Positions 1 through 9,790 are shown, counted from the stretch's first letter. The stretch: 64,000 bases of DNA from Actinopolyspora mzabensis (GCF_900101095.1 NZ_FNFM01000002.1:310001-374000); one strand, 5' to 3'. Translations and numbers: made by a program. The notes: generated by a model not told the origin, from the letters alone.

Positions 1-863
1 GCCAGGCTCTGCATCTCCGCGAGCAGGTAGCCGAGGTGTTCGGTGTGGACGCCGTCGCGGCCGGCCAGGCCGCCGACCGACCCCACCCGGTTCACCTCGG
101 GCAGCCGCAGCAGCGCCTGCTCGGCCACTTGGGCCAGCACCCCGTCGAACTCCTCTCGCAGCTCGGTGCTGTCCACGGCCACCCCCGATGCGGCCAGTCG
201 CCGTTCCACGGCGTGCCCGGTGAACAGCTCGTCGACCAGTGGCAGCACGTCGGCGAAACCGCTGCGCAGGCGCTCGGCGGAGTACTCGGTGCCGTCACCG
301 AGCCGGACGGCCCAGCGTGCGGCGTACTCCCGGTGGTAGGTGACCTCCTTGACCGCTTTCGCGGCGATCGCGGCGAGCACCGGATCGGTGGAGGAGACCA
401 GGCGGTTGAGCAGCGCCAGCCGCCAGGTGGACGACACCAGCAGCGCGGCGATGGTCCTGCCGAAATCCCCGCCGGGCAGCTCGACCAGCCGCACGTTGCG
501 GAACTCCGGTTCGGAGCGGAAGTAGGCCAGCGCGTCCTCGTCACGGCCGAGCCCCTCCACCGAACCCGCGCGGGAGAGCAGCATCCTCGCCTGCCCCAGC
601 AGGTCCAGGGCGATGTTGGCCAGCGCCACCTCGTCCTCCAGCTCGTGAGCACACGTCACCCACTCGGTGAGCCGTTGCGAGAGGATCAGCGCGTCGTCGC
701 CGAGCATCAGGCAGTAGGCCGCGAGATCGCCGGTGTCGACACCGGCGGGCAGGGTGGTGTCCACTCCGGACAGCGGATCGTCGAACCCGGTGCCGAACGC
801 CCAGCGAGCGTCCCCCTCGGGATGTGTCTCGGCGATTGCCTCGTAGGCGTTGTCGAACGACAT
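1..863 (-). CDS. paaC: PaaC, phenylacetyl-CoA 1,2-epoxidase structural subunit (3' end beyond window)
   Basis: The reverse strand encodes an open frame that starts at ATG 863-861 and is still open at the window edge, so about 287 codons are present. It reads as the PaaC ferritin-like subunit of the PaaABC(D)E multicomponent oxygenase, which epoxidises the ring of phenylacetyl-CoA. Visible family features are the long helical frame with ALANIALDLLGQARMLL and EVTYHREYAARWAVRLGDG. PaaC stabilises the catalytic PaaA subunit and lacks catalytic iron itself in characterised homologues. A GAGG ribosome site lies about 9 nt before the ATG. Unlike the tight paaA-paaB junction, 176 bp separate it from paaB, and that spacer carries a fragment of the dispersed repeat described here. 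Confidence 0.93.
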   Translation of the reverse strand, partial: MSFDNAYEAIAETHPEGDARWAFGTGFDDPLSGVDTTLPAGVDTGDLAAYCLMLGDDALILSQRLTEWVTCAHELEDEVALANIALDLLGQARMLLSRAGSVEGLGRDEDALAYFRSEPEFRNVRLVELPGGDFGRTIAALLVSSTWRLALLNRLVSSTDPVLAAIAAKAVKEVTYHREYAARWAVRLGDGTEYSAERLRSGFADVLPLVDELFTGHAVERRLAASGVAVDSTELREEFDGVLAQVAEQALLRLPEVNRVGSVGGLAGRDGVHTEHLGYLLAEMQSL

Positions 864-928
864 GGGGAATTACCTCACCGGTTGCGAACGTGGCCGCCGA
901 ACCGCGGCGCCACGACTTGTCGAGTTCG

Positions 929-1010
929 GGACCGGAGCGAGAGCCGTACTGGGCCGAACCTCCACCAGTCCCGCAGTCGGCACCGCCGCGAGAGGTTCCG
1001 CCATCGGACC
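929..1010 (+). repeat. Partial copy of dispersed structured repeat in the paaB-paaC spacer
   Basis: The 3' arm of the family is present in two pieces, GGAGCGAGAGCCGT at 934-947 and GCGAGAGGTTCCGCC at 989-1003, separated by about 41 bp of other sequence. The 5' arm is not recognisable. It is one of eight copies or fragments in this window, and it enlarges an otherwise compact operon spacer. Confidence 0.55.
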
Positions 1011-1039
1011 ACCCCGACAGCTCGGCCGACACCGTCACC

Positions 1040-1384
1040 TCAGATATGGGGGACATCGTCGGGTATCTCGTAGAAGGTGGGATGCCGGTACACCTTGTCC
1101 CCGTTCGGCGCGAAGAACGGGTCCTTCTCGTCCGGGCTGGACGCGGTGATGTCGGCCGCGCGCACCACCCAGATGCTCACGCCCTCGTTGCGTCGGGTGT
1201 AGAGGTTGCGCGCGTTGTGCAGCGCCATCTCCTCGTCGGCGGCGTGCAGCGAGCCCACGTGCACGTGGTTGAGCCCCCGCTTCCCCCTGACGAAGACCTC
1301 GAACAGCGGCCAGGCCGTGCTGGGCCGTTCCACCCCGCCCGTAGCGTCCCGGTCGTTCTCCCCGGTTCCGGATGCTGTGCTCAT
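1040..1384 (-). CDS. paaB: PaaB, phenylacetyl-CoA epoxidase subunit
   Basis: This 114-residue protein is the small PaaB subunit of the phenylacetyl-CoA epoxidase. Family sequence is clear: [20 protein letters not shown], a run through [10 protein letters not shown] and the C-terminal [11 protein letters not shown]. PaaB bridges PaaAC heterodimers in the enterobacterial complex. The ATG at 1384 overlaps the paaA stop by 4 bp (ATGA), indicating translational coupling. A longer in-frame extension toward 1498 is a shadow of the end of paaA and was not used. Confidence 0.95.
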   Translation of the reverse strand: MSTASGTGENDRDATGGVERPSTAWPLFEVFVRGKRGLNHVHVGSLHAADEEMALHNARNLYTRRNEGVSIWVVRAADITASSPDEKDPFFAPNGDKVYRHPTFYEIPDDVPHI

Positions 1385-2349
1385 ACCGCGGCCCTCCCGC
1401 GTTCCGCCTGCTTCGCCGCGTGCGCCGCCGCGGCCTCGCGTACCCAGGAGCCGCCCTCGTGCGCGGCGCGCCGCCGTTCGACGCGTTGCGTGTTGCACGG
1501 CCCCTCACCGGCCAGCACGCGGTGGAACTCCTCCCAGTCCGGTTCGGAGAACTCGTAGTGCTCGCGCTCGGCGTTGTAGCTCAGCCCGGAGTCGGGCAGC
1601 GTGACTCCCAGCACCTCCGCCTGCGGCACGGTCATGTCCACGAACTTCTGCCGCAGCTGGTCGTTGGTGTGCCGCTTGATGCCCCAGGCCATCGACTGCT
1701 GGGTGTTGGGCGAGTCCCCGTCCGGCGGTCCGAACATCATCAGCGAGGGCCACCACCAGCGGTCCACCGCGTCCTGCACGTCCCGCCGCTGCTGTTCGGA
1801 GCCGTGCATCATGGTCAGCAGCAGCTCGTAGCCCTGCCGCTGGTGGAAGGACTCCTCCTTGCAGATGCGGATCATCGCCCGGGCGTAGGGCCCGTAGGAG
1901 CACCGGCACAGCGGCACCTGGTTCACGATCGCGGCCCCGTCCACCAGCCAGCCGATCACGCCGATGTCGGCGAAGGTCAGTGCCGGGTAGTTGAAGATGG
2001 AGGAGTACTTCTGGCGGCGTGCGACGAGCTTCTCGGTCAGGTCGGAGCGCTCGACGCCGAGCGTCTCGGCCGCCGAGTACAGATAGAGCCCGTGACCCGC
2101 CTCGTCCTGCACCTTGGCCAGCAGGATCGCCTTGCGCCGCAGGCTCGGGGCACGGGTCAGCCAGTTGCCCTCCGGCTGCATCCCGATGATCTCGGAGTGC
2201 GCGTGCTGGGCGATCTGGCGCACCAGGGTCTTGCGGTAGCCCTCGGGCATCCAGTCCCGCGGCTCGACGCGCTGGTCGTGTTCGACGGTCGACTCGAACC
2301 GTTGGTGTAACCGCTCCTCGTCGGTGATCGTGGCTTCCTCGGTGCTCAC
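1381..2349 (-). CDS. paaA: PaaA, phenylacetyl-CoA epoxidase catalytic subunit
   Basis: This is the catalytic di-iron monooxygenase subunit, 322 residues from the chosen start, which inserts one oxygen atom into phenylacetyl-CoA to give the 1,2-epoxide. Carboxylate/histidine iron-ligand helices of the ferritin-like fold are visible in [20 protein letters not shown] and [17 protein letters not shown] chose GTG at 2349 because AGGAGG precedes it by 8 nt. An in-frame GTG at 2358 would overlap that ribosome site. The gene follows paaZ after a 67-bp gap and is coupled to paaB by a 4-bp overlap. Confidence 0.95.
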   Translation of the reverse strand: MSTEEATITDEERLHQRFESTVEHDQRVEPRDWMPEGYRKTLVRQIAQHAHSEIIGMQPEGNWLTRAPSLRRKAILLAKVQDEAGHGLYLYSAAETLGVERSDLTEKLVARRQKYSSIFNYPALTFADIGVIGWLVDGAAIVNQVPLCRCSYGPYARAMIRICKEESFHQRQGYELLLTMMHGSEQQRRDVQDAVDRWWWPSLMMFGPPDGDSPNTQQSMAWGIKRHTNDQLRQKFVDMTVPQAEVLGVTLPDSGLSYNAEREHYEFSEPDWEEFHRVLAGEGPCNTQRVERRRAAHEGGSWVREAAAAHAAKQAERGRAAV

Positions 2350-2416
2350 GCCACTCACCTCCTCCCCGAATTCTTCCGTTTCGCTTCGTCCGGCTGCGCC
2401 ACCCGGCGGCGGCGCC

Positions 2417-4459
2417 TCATTCCGGTGGGTTCTCCTTGGCCACGAGGGTGAGGACGTCGTACTTGGCGACGGACTCGCCGTCCTGGTTGGTCACGTCCGC
2501 GTCCCAGCGCACCTCGCCGTAGTCGGCGTTGTGCCGTGGTGTGATGCGCTTGGCGGTCAGCGTGACCGTGATCTCGTCGCCCGGATAGGTGGGCGTCAGG
2601 AACCGCAGGTTCTCCAGGCCGTAGTTGGCCAGCACCGGCCCGGACTCGGGCGCGACGAACAGCCCGGCGGCGAACGAGACGACGAGGTAGCCGTGCGCCA
2701 CCAGACCCCCGAAGAACGGGTTGGCGGCGGCTGCCTCCTCGTCGGTGTGCGCGTAGAACTCGTCCCCGGTGAACTCGGCGAACCGTCGCACGTCCTCCCG
2801 GGTGACGGTGCGGGGGCCGCCGACCACGCTGTCCCCGACGCGCAACCGCTCCAGGTGCTTGCGGAACGGGTGAACCGCCGTGATCTCGCGGGCGCTGCCC
2901 GGCGTCCACTTCCGGGTGAGGGAGGTGAGGGTGTCCGGGTCGGCCTGCACGGCGGTGCGCTGCATGTGATGCAGTACGCCGCGCAACCCGGCCATCTCCT
3001 CACCGCCGCCGGCCCGGCCGGGACCGCCGTGCGCCAGCTGCGGCAGCGGGGAACCGTGGCCGGTGGACTCCGCGGAATCGTGGCGGTTGAGCACGAGCAT
3101 GCGTCCGTGCTGAGAAGCGGCGCCGGTCACGACGGTGCGGACGAACTCCGGATCCGCCGAGACGACCGAACCGACCAGACTGCCACTGCCCCGGCGCGCC
3201 AGGTCCACGGCGTGCTCGGCGTCGCGGTAGGGCATGATCGTGCTCACCGGGCCGAACGCCTCCACCTCGTGCGGCTGCGGCAGCTCGGGATCGTCGCAGC
3301 GCAGCAACATGGGCGGCACGAAGGCGCCCTGCTCGTAGTCGGCGTCGACGAGTTCGAACGGCGTGTTCGGGTCGCCGTGCACCGCTCGGCACGACTCCAG
3401 CAGCGCCTTCAGCGAGCGGCGGACCTCCTCGCGCTGTTCCAGGTCGGCCAGCGCACCCATGTCGACCTCGCTCGAAGCGGGATCGCCGACCCTGATGTCG
3501 GCCAGCCGCCGCCGTACGGCCTCGGTCACCTCGTCGGCGAGCTCTGCCGGGACGAAGGCCCTGCGGACGGCGGTGCACTTCTGGCCCGCCTTGACGGTCA
3601 TCTCGGTGACCAGCTCGCGCACGAACAGTTCGAACTCCGGGCTGTCCGGGGTGGCGTCCGGCCCGAGGATCGAGCAGTTCAACGAGTCGGCCTCGGCGTT
3701 GAACCGCACGCCGCACCGAACGACGTTCTCGTGCGCGCGGAGGCGCCGCGCCGTGGCGGCCGATCCGGTGAACGAGAGCGTGTCCTGCTCGGTCAGGTGG
3801 TCGAGCAGATCGCCGGGATCGCCGCACAGCAGCTGAACCGACCCTTCCGGCAGGATGCCGGACTCGACGATCAGCTCCACCAGCCGGTGGGTCAGGTAGG
3901 CGGTCTGCGGAGCGGGTTTGATCAGGGTCGGCATTCCCGCGACGAAGGCGGGGGCGAGCTTCTCCAGCGGTCCCCAGACCGGGAAGTTGAACGCGTTGAT
4001 CTGCACCGCCACCCCTCGCAGCGGGGTGGCGATGTGCTGCCCGAGGAAGGTTCCCTGCTTGCTCAGCGGTTCCGTGGCGCCGTCCACGTAGACGGTGTCG
4101 TCGGGCATCTCGCGTCTGCCCTTGCTGGAGTAGCTGAACAGCACGCCGATGCCGCCGTCGATGTCGAACTTGGAGTCGCCCTTGGTGGCGCCGGTCCGGG
4201 CCGAGAGCGAGTAGAGCTCGTGACGGTGTTCCCGCAGGTGGGAGGCCAGGGTTTTGAGCAGCGCGGCCCGCTGGTGGAAGGTGAGCTCGCGCAGGACGGG
4301 ACCGACGGTCTCCCGGCCGTAAGCGAGCGCGGCGGCGGGGTCCAGCCCGGATGTGGAGATCCGCGCGACCTCCTGCCCGGTCACGGCGTCGTGCAACGGC
4401 GTTCCGGCCGCGTCGGGTCGCTGCCACCGTCCCGCGAGGTAGCTGCGCAATGGCTCCAT
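2417..4459 (-). CDS. paaZ: PaaZ, bifunctional oxepin-CoA hydrolase / aldehyde dehydrogenase
   Basis: This 680-residue protein has the standard PaaZ length and two-domain plan. The N-terminal ~520 residues are an aldehyde dehydrogenase, with [18 protein letters not shown], the [11 protein letters not shown] segment and the [13 protein letters not shown] motif carrying the catalytic cysteine. The last ~150 residues are a MaoC-like hydratase ([33 protein letters not shown]). Together they hydrolyse the oxepin-CoA ring and oxidise the resulting semialdehyde in phenylacetate breakdown. ATG 4459 (MEPLRSYL) was chosen over upstream codons because the N-terminus then matches the family. It is the first gene of the minus-strand paa operon, and a palindromic operator lies ~90 bp upstream. 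Confidence 0.95.
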   Translation of the reverse strand: MEPLRSYLAGRWQRPDAAGTPLHDAVTGQEVARISTSGLDPAAALAYGRETVGPVLRELTFHQRAALLKTLASHLREHRHELYSLSARTGATKGDSKFDIDGGIGVLFSYSSKGRREMPDDTVYVDGATEPLSKQGTFLGQHIATPLRGVAVQINAFNFPVWGPLEKLAPAFVAGMPTLIKPAPQTAYLTHRLVELIVESGILPEGSVQLLCGDPGDLLDHLTEQDTLSFTGSAATARRLRAHENVVRCGVRFNAEADSLNCSILGPDATPDSPEFELFVRELVTEMTVKAGQKCTAVRRAFVPAELADEVTEAVRRRLADIRVGDPASSEVDMGALADLEQREEVRRSLKALLESCRAVHGDPNTPFELVDADYEQGAFVPPMLLRCDDPELPQPHEVEAFGPVSTIMPYRDAEHAVDLARRGSGSLVGSVVSADPEFVRTVVTGAASQHGRMLVLNRHDSAESTGHGSPLPQLAHGGPGRAGGGEEMAGLRGVLHHMQRTAVQADPDTLTSLTRKWTPGSAREITAVHPFRKHLERLRVGDSVVGGPRTVTREDVRRFAEFTGDEFYAHTDEEAAAANPFFGGLVAHGYLVVSFAAGLFVAPESGPVLANYGLENLRFLTPTYPGDEITVTLTAKRITPRHNADYGEVRWDADVTNQDGESVAKYDVLTLVAKENPPE

Positions 4460-4545
4460 CGTCGCGATCTCCCTGGGGTAGTCCGCCTGTCGTCCGAGTG
4501 CTCGCTCCGCCCGCCGTGGCGTGGCCGGGCAGCCGAGTTCGCTTA

Positions 4546-4567
4546 TTACTGACCAATCGGTCGGTAA
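4546..4567. promoter_or_regulatory. Probable PaaR operator 1 (paaZ side)
   Basis: This is a near-perfect inverted repeat: half sites TTACTGACC and GGTCGGTAA flank a 4-nt AATC spacer. It lies in the divergent paaZ/paaI intergenic region, 87 bp upstream of the paaZ start. The layout is typical for a TetR-family repressor of paa genes, and such a regulator is encoded at 6620-7231. Confidence 0.75.
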
Positions 4568-4683
4568 AGCATTGTGACGCAGAACAAGCTCGTGCACAAT
4601 CACCTGACCGATAGTTGCCCACGAAAAAACCATCGAAGACCGGCAGCGCGGCACGCGCTGGAACCACGGCGACCCCGGGTCGG

Positions 4684-4705
4684 CAACCGACTGTTCGGTC
4701 AGTAA
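4684..4705. promoter_or_regulatory. Probable PaaR operator 2 (paaI side)
   Basis: Read in the opposite orientation, this 22-bp site matches operator 1 at 17 of 22 positions by eye and contains the shared half site GGTCAGTAA. It ends 20 bp before the thioesterase start, where a bound repressor would block the rightward paaI-paaK transcript. Confidence 0.7.
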
Positions 4706-4725
4706 TCCGAGGTGGTGAAACCGAT

Positions 4726-5145
4726 TTGGACGCCGATCACCCGCCGATAGCCGCCCCCACCGCGGCCATGTTCGACGAGGACCACGCCTCGAAGGCACTC
4801 GGCATAGAGCTGCTCGAAGCCTCGGAGGGCCGCGCGCTCGTGCGGATGCGCGTGACCCCGGAAATGGTCAACGGGCACGCCATCGCCCACGGCGGTTACG
4901 TGTTCCTGCTGGCGGACACGGCCTTCGCCTGTGCCTGCAACAGCCACGGGCCGGTCACCGTCGCCGCGAGCGCGCAGATCACGTTCCTGACCCCCGCACA
5001 CGAGGGAGAACTGCTCCACGCCCGGGCGGTCGAACGCCACACCAGGGGACGCAGCGGCATCTACGACACCACGGTGTTCCGCGACGCCACCGACGGGGAA
5101 ACCGTCGCCGAGTTCCGCGGGCACAGCCGCAGCATCAAGAGTTGA
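4726..5145 (+). CDS. paaI: PaaI-type hotdog acyl-CoA thioesterase
   Basis: This 139-residue hotdog-fold thioesterase of the PaaI family hydrolyses aryl-CoA or ring-hydroxylated CoA esters, rescuing CoA from dead-end intermediates of phenylacetate metabolism. The family signature NGHAIAHGGYVFLLADTAFA is present, followed by the ITFLTPAHEGELLHARA strand region. I start at TTG 4726, which has GAGGTGG about 10 nt upstream; a longer frame from 4615 would run through operator 2. The next gene, paaK, follows after 13 bp, so the two probably form one transcript divergent from paaZ. Confidence 0.88.
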   Translation: MDADHPPIAAPTAAMFDEDHASKALGIELLEASEGRALVRMRVTPEMVNGHAIAHGGYVFLLADTAFACACNSHGPVTVAASAQITFLTPAHEGELLHARAVERHTRGRSGIYDTTVFRDATDGETVAEFRGHSRSIKS

Positions 5146-5158
5146 AGGGAGCACGACA

Positions 5159-6490
5159 TTGACCGAACTCGCCGCGCACACCGAATCGACCCCCGCCGAG
5201 CCGAGTAGCGGACCGGACCCCGCGGAGAGCGCGAGCCGCGCCGAGCTGGCCGAGCTGCAGCTGCGACGGCTCCGCGAAACCCTGCGGCACGCCTACGAGA
5301 ACGTGCCCTGCTACCGGAGGAAGTTCGACGAGGCCGGGGTGCGGCCCGAGGACTGCCACAGCCTCGCCGACCTGGCGAAGTTCCCCACCACCACCAAGAA
5401 CGACCTGCGGGAGAACTACCCGTTCGGCATGTTCGCGGTGGGTCAGGACCAGCTGCGGCGGGTACACGCCTCCAGCGGCACCACCGGCACGCCCACCGTG
5501 GTCGGCTACACCCAGCGGGACCTGGACACCTGGGCGGATGTGGTCGCGCGCTCCATCAGAGCGGCGGGCGGCCGACCGGGCCAGAAGGTGCACGTGGCCT
5601 ACGGATACGGGCTGTTCACCGGTGGGCTCGGTGCGCATTACGGCGCCGAACGGCTCGGCTGCACCGTGATCCCCGCCTCCGGAGGGATGACCGAGCGGCA
5701 GGTACGACTCATCCACGATCTCGAACCCGAGATCATCATGATCACCCCCTCCTACATGCTCACGCTGCTCGACGAGTTCCGCAGGCAGGGACTCGACCCC
5801 AGGAAGAGCTCACTGCGGATCGGCATCTTCGGGGCCGAACCCTGGACGGCCGAGATGCGCCGCGAGATCGAGGAGGCGGCCGGGATCGACGCGGTGGACA
5901 TCTACGGACTCTCCGAGGTGATGGGGCCCGGCGTGGCGAACGAGTGCGTGAGCACCAAGGACGGCCCGCACATCTGGGAGGACCACTTCTACCCGGAGAT
6001 CATCGACCCGGTCACCGAGGAGCCGCTGCCCGACGGCGAGCACGGCGAGCTGGTGTTCACCTCGCTGACCAAGGAGGCCATGCCGGTGATCCGCTACCGC
6101 ACCAGGGACCTGACCAGGCTGCTGCCCGGAACCGCACGCCCCGGGATGCGCAGGATGGAGAAGATCACCGGACGCAGCGACGACATGATCATCCTGCGCG
6201 GCGTGAACGTCTTCCCCAGCCAGATCGAGGAGCTCGTGCTGCGGCAGGACGGTCTCTCGCCGCACTTCCAGCTCGAACTCACCACGCAGGGCCGACTCGA
6301 CGAGATGCGCGTCAAGATCGAGGCGGACGAGACCACCACCGACGCGCAGCGTTCGGAAGCACCGGGTGCGCTGGCGACAGCGATCAAGGACGCGGTCGGT
6401 GTGAGCGCGGGTGTGGAGATCGTCGAGCCCGACACGCTGCCGCGTTCGGTCGGCAAGCTGCGCCGGATCGTCGATCTGCGCGAGAGCTGA
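5159..6490 (+). CDS. paaK: PaaK, phenylacetate-CoA ligase
   Basis: This 443-residue AMP-forming ligase activates phenylacetate to phenylacetyl-CoA, the first step of the pathway. Adenylation-domain motifs are clear: the P-loop-like SSGTTGTPTVVGYTQRDLD, the YGLSEVMGPGVANEC segment and the hinge/C-terminal ITGRSDDMIILRGVNVFPSQ. The start is TTG at 5159 with AAGGGAG upstream, followed by a short Ala/Glu/Ser-rich tail before the conserved ELAELQLRRLRETLRHAY. It lies directly downstream of paaI. The TetR gene follows 129 bp later. Confidence 0.96.
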   Translation: MTELAAHTESTPAEPSSGPDPAESASRAELAELQLRRLRETLRHAYENVPCYRRKFDEAGVRPEDCHSLADLAKFPTTTKNDLRENYPFGMFAVGQDQLRRVHASSGTTGTPTVVGYTQRDLDTWADVVARSIRAAGGRPGQKVHVAYGYGLFTGGLGAHYGAERLGCTVIPASGGMTERQVRLIHDLEPEIIMITPSYMLTLLDEFRRQGLDPRKSSLRIGIFGAEPWTAEMRREIEEAAGIDAVDIYGLSEVMGPGVANECVSTKDGPHIWEDHFYPEIIDPVTEEPLPDGEHGELVFTSLTKEAMPVIRYRTRDLTRLLPGTARPGMRRMEKITGRSDDMIILRGVNVFPSQIEELVLRQDGLSPHFQLELTTQGRLDEMRVKIEADETTTDAQRSEAPGALATAIKDAVGVSAGVEIVEPDTLPRSVGKLRRIVDLRES

Positions 6491-6619
6491 CCGAGCCGTC
6501 CCCACCGGATCCGTGCGGGCGACCCCTCACCGGAGCCGACGAGAACCGGTGGACACCCCCGCCGGGGCCGCGCGGGCCGGTGACCGCGCTCCCCGGCCAC
6601 TACTGCGAGACTGAAGACC

Positions 6620-7231
6620 ATGGCGGGTGCGGCTACGAACAACGGTGCTGGGCGCGGCAGACCGGGTTACGATCTCGATTCGCTGCTGCGCACCGCCGTC
6701 AAGGTCTTCCACGAACGTGGCTACGACGGCACGAGCATGGAGGACCTCGCCAAACGACTCGGCATCACCAAATCGGCCATCTACTACCACGTCTCCAGCA
6801 AGCAGGAACTGCTGCGGATGAGCGTGGACCGGGCGTTGGACGCGCTGTTCGCGGTGCTGGACGAGCCCGAGTCGTTGGAGGGTCCCGCCATCGACCGGCT
6901 GCACCACGTGGTGCGGCGCAGCGTCGAGGTGCTGGTGGACGAGCTGCCGTTCGTGACCCTGCTGCTGCGGGTACGTGGCAACAGCAAGGTGGAGCGCCAG
7001 GCGCTCGCCCGACGCCGGGAGTTCGACCACCTGGTGGGAGAGCTCGTCGCCGAGGCGGAGCGGGCGGGCAGCCTGCGGCTGGACCTGGACCCCGCACTTA
7101 CCAGCAGGCTGCTGTTCGGGATGGTGAACTCGGTGATCGAGTGGTACCGCCCCCGGCAGGGGCTCACCAAGGAGGAGATCGCCGAGGCGGTGACCACGAT
7201 CGCCTTCGAGGGACTCAAACGTCACGACTGA
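6620..7231 (+). CDS. paaR: TetR-family regulator, probable PaaR
   Basis: This 203-residue TetR-family regulator has an N-terminal helix-turn-helix at about residues 20-65 (VFHERGYDGTSMEDLAKRLG, then KSAIYYHVSSKQELL) and an all-helical ligand domain. It lies directly after paaI-paaK. In actinobacteria and Thermus, TetR-type PaaR proteins repress paa operons and are released by phenylacetyl-CoA, so the two operators between paaZ and paaI are its likely targets. The assignment as PaaR rests on position and family, not on a distinctive motif. Confidence 0.82.
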   Translation: MAGAATNNGAGRGRPGYDLDSLLRTAVKVFHERGYDGTSMEDLAKRLGITKSAIYYHVSSKQELLRMSVDRALDALFAVLDEPESLEGPAIDRLHHVVRRSVEVLVDELPFVTLLLRVRGNSKVERQALARRREFDHLVGELVAEAERAGSLRLDLDPALTSRLLFGMVNSVIEWYRPRQGLTKEEIAEAVTTIAFEGLKRHD

Positions 7232-7268
7232 CTACCGCGCCCGGCACGGGTCGCGTGGCGGTGCGGAT

Positions 7269-7471
7269 GGCGGAACCTCTCGCAGGCACTCGCTGCGGCG
7301 AGGCCCGACATCGAGTAGGTACTACGCCACGTCGGGCCTTCCTCGCGAGAGCACCACGAGAGAACCCGCGGCGGTGCCGACTGCATGAGTGACAGGAGCT
7401 CAGCCTGCGTAAGTGGTCGGAGTTCGGCTCTGGTAGTGCCGCAGGACCGGCGATTTCGCGAGGAATCGGCA
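7269..7471 (-). repeat. Dispersed structured repeat, copy 2 (with palindrome remnant)
   Basis: The ~105-bp structured part occupies 7269-7372 in reverse orientation and begins 38 bp after the paaR stop. Its GGCCCGAC/GTCGGGCC stem pairs perfectly, and the GTAG/CTAC inner stem is conserved. The palindrome end has decayed to a GATTTCGCG...AATC form near 7450-7471. The rest of the 400-bp spacer before the permease shows no convincing gene. Confidence 0.75.
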
Positions 7472-7631
7472 CTGCCGAGCCCAGCAGCGAGCAGAGCGCG
7501 CGGTGCTCGCTCGGGTCGGGACGCGGAGCGTCTTCGCGCCGCAGGCGTGTTCGTGTTGCCGAACTCCGGTCTCTCCCTGAGAGTGCTATGGGGACGCCGA
7601 AGTGATTCCTATCACTCGAATGGGGCCGACT

Positions 7632-9308
7632 ATGGGCACACCGGCTGGTTCACCTACCCGTGCCACAGTGCAGCTCGATCACGGGGTTCGCAGGGACGTG
7701 AACCGGATCAGCCTGCTGTTCACCGGGGTCGGCGCGATCATCGGTTCCGGGTGGCTGTTCGGCGCCCTCTACGCTTCCCAGATCGCCGGTCCGGCAGCGA
7801 TCCTGTCCTGGATCGTCGGCGCGATCATGGTGTTGTTCATCGGGTTCGTCTACGCCGAGCTGTCGGTGATGTTCCCGGTCGTCGGCGGAATCATCCGCTT
7901 CCCGCACTACTCCTTCGGCTCCTTCGCCAGCTTCAGCTCCGGCTGGATCAGCTGGCTGGCCGCCGCCGCGGTCACCCCCATCGAGGTACTGGCCACCATG
8001 CAGTACGCGTACCCCTACGCGAGCTGGTTGATGACTCCGGTGGAGGGGGAGTACCTGGTCAGCGGCTACGGCTGGTTGATCGCGATCGCGCTGATGGCCC
8101 TCTACAGCACGATCAACGCCTTGGGAGTCGGCGTGTTCGCCCGGCTGAACAACATTCTGGTGTGGTGGAAGCTCGCGGTGATCGTGCTGGTCATCGTGGT
8201 TTTCTTCGCGGTGTCGTTCAATCCCGGCAACCTCTCCGAGTTCGGCGGGTTCACCCCGGAGGGCGCCGGGACCATCTTCACCGCCATCCCGGCGGCCGGG
8301 GTGGCGTTCTCCTACCTGGGATTCCGCAACGGTGTCGAGTTCGCGGGCGAGACCGACAATCCGCAGCGCAACGTCCCGTTCGCCCTGATCGGTTCTGTGG
8401 TGATCACCGCGATCATCTACGTGCTGCTGCAGATCGCCTTCGTCACCGGACTGCCCCGGGACCTGCTCGGTGACGGTTGGGGCGAGCTGACCTTCGCCGA
8501 GAGCGCGGGACCGCTCGCCGGGCTGGCGTTGGTGCTCGGTGTGGTCTGGATGGCCTGGCTGCTGCGAGTGGACGCGGTCGTCTCCCCGGCGGACACCGGA
8601 CTCATCTACGCGGGTGTGACCACCAGGCTCTCCTACGCCAACGCCCGCAACGACAACGCACCGCAGGCACTCACCAGGCTGAACCGGCGGGGAGTTCCCT
8701 GGATCTCGGTGCTGCTGATGTTCGTGGTCGGGTGCTTCTTCTTCCTGCCATTCCCCGCGTGGTCGAAGTTCATCGGCTTCATCACCTCGGCCTTCGCCGT
8801 CTCCTTCGCACCGGGTTGCCTGGTGGTCGGCGCCATGCGCCGCCAGCTGCCCGACCAGGACCGCCCCTTCCGGCTGCCCGGTGGGGACACGATTCCGCTA
8901 CTGGCGTTCTTCTCGTCCAATCTGCTGGTGTTCTGGTCCACCTGGTCGATCAACGAGAAGATGCTCATCGGGTTGCTGGTCGGCTACGTGGTTTTCGTGA
9001 TCTACCACGTGGCCACCAAGCACGACACCCCGCCGGTGGACTTCAAGGCCGGCTCCTGGTTCCCGGTGTGGCTGGCCGGGATGCTGGCACTGAGCTACTT
9101 CGGGGAGGTCACTCCCAACCAGCCCGCCGAGGAGGCGCTGCTGCTGCAGGGCGGTGACGGCCCGATAGGGGTGGGGCTCGGCGCGTTGATCATCGCGGTG
9201 TGGAGCGTACTGATCTACTACTACGCCATGGCGGTACGGCTGCCCTCCCGCCGGGTGGCCTCCTTCGTCGAGAAAACTCCGACCGACGCTCCCCACACGG
9301 CGGGCTGA
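7632..9308 (+). CDS. APC-family amino-acid permease, copy 1
   Basis: This 558-residue integral membrane transporter of the amino acid-polyamine-organocation superfamily is probably a proton-coupled amino-acid importer. The N-terminal glycine-rich segment GVGAIIGSGWLFGALYASQ, typical of the substrate-binding first helix, is present, followed by about 12 hydrophobic helices. Start choice is uncertain: ATG 7632 best matches the short N-terminus of the paralogue, while ATG 7620 and GTG 7602 are in frame. It is followed 482 bp later by a close paralogue that shares a 357-bp block with only seven mismatches. Confidence 0.88.
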   Translation: MGTPAGSPTRATVQLDHGVRRDVNRISLLFTGVGAIIGSGWLFGALYASQIAGPAAILSWIVGAIMVLFIGFVYAELSVMFPVVGGIIRFPHYSFGSFASFSSGWISWLAAAAVTPIEVLATMQYAYPYASWLMTPVEGEYLVSGYGWLIAIALMALYSTINALGVGVFARLNNILVWWKLAVIVLVIVVFFAVSFNPGNLSEFGGFTPEGAGTIFTAIPAAGVAFSYLGFRNGVEFAGETDNPQRNVPFALIGSVVITAIIYVLLQIAFVTGLPRDLLGDGWGELTFAESAGPLAGLALVLGVVWMAWLLRVDAVVSPADTGLIYAGVTTRLSYANARNDNAPQALTRLNRRGVPWISVLLMFVVGCFFFLPFPAWSKFIGFITSAFAVSFAPGCLVVGAMRRQLPDQDRPFRLPGGDTIPLLAFFSSNLLVFWSTWSINEKMLIGLLVGYVVFVIYHVATKHDTPPVDFKAGSWFPVWLAGMLALSYFGEVTPNQPAEEALLLQGGDGPIGVGLGALIIAVWSVLIYYYAMAVRLPSRRVASFVEKTPTDAPHTAG

Positions 9309-9790
9309 CCGGATCGCTTCCCGACCCGCCGGGGTCTCGAGTCCCCGCTGCGTTCTCGAGTCCCCACCACGTTTCGAGGTCCCACCACGTTTCGAGGTCC
9401 CACCACGTTTCGAGTCCCCGCCAGCGGGCACGAGGAGCGTCCTCCCGGCTGTCCGGGGCCGCCTCGCGGAACCTACCTCAGGTAGGGGCGTTCCCGTACC
9501 GCGGGAACCCCGACGATCGAAGCACGTACACCGGCGGGAGAACTCGTTCCACACTGTGGGAGCTCGCCGGTCAACGCGCTCCTGATCTTCACGCGATTCT
9601 GATCACACTAAAGGCCACGAATCGCCCAATACGCGACACGATCGCACGGCCTACGCACAGTTCCGTACACAAAATGTTACTTGATTGCGCGACAGGTTAA
9701 CCGTTTCGTGTTGACGACGCCGCCCGAATCCTAGAGAGTCCACGCTCAAAGTAGTTATCGACCTCACAAAGGTACGGAAAGGGCGAATAG
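9309..9790. other. Intergenic region between tandem permeases, with an 18-bp minisatellite
   Basis: No gene is seen. Positions 9363-9414 contain nearly three copies of an 18-bp unit (CCCACCACGTTTCGAGGT), flanked by degenerate versions. From about 9590 the sequence becomes noticeably AT-richer, as expected for the second permease's promoter. A TTGACG at 9711-9716 is a candidate -35, but no well-spaced -10 is obvious. Confidence 0.6.

Noticed and set aside
2324-4552. Long plus-strand frame opposite paaZ
   Set aside because: It is a shadow of paaZ, which has clear ALDH and MaoC motifs.
4615-4725. N-terminal extension of the PaaI-like thioesterase
   Set aside because: It would run through operator 2 and has no ribosome site; the family begins near TTG 4726.
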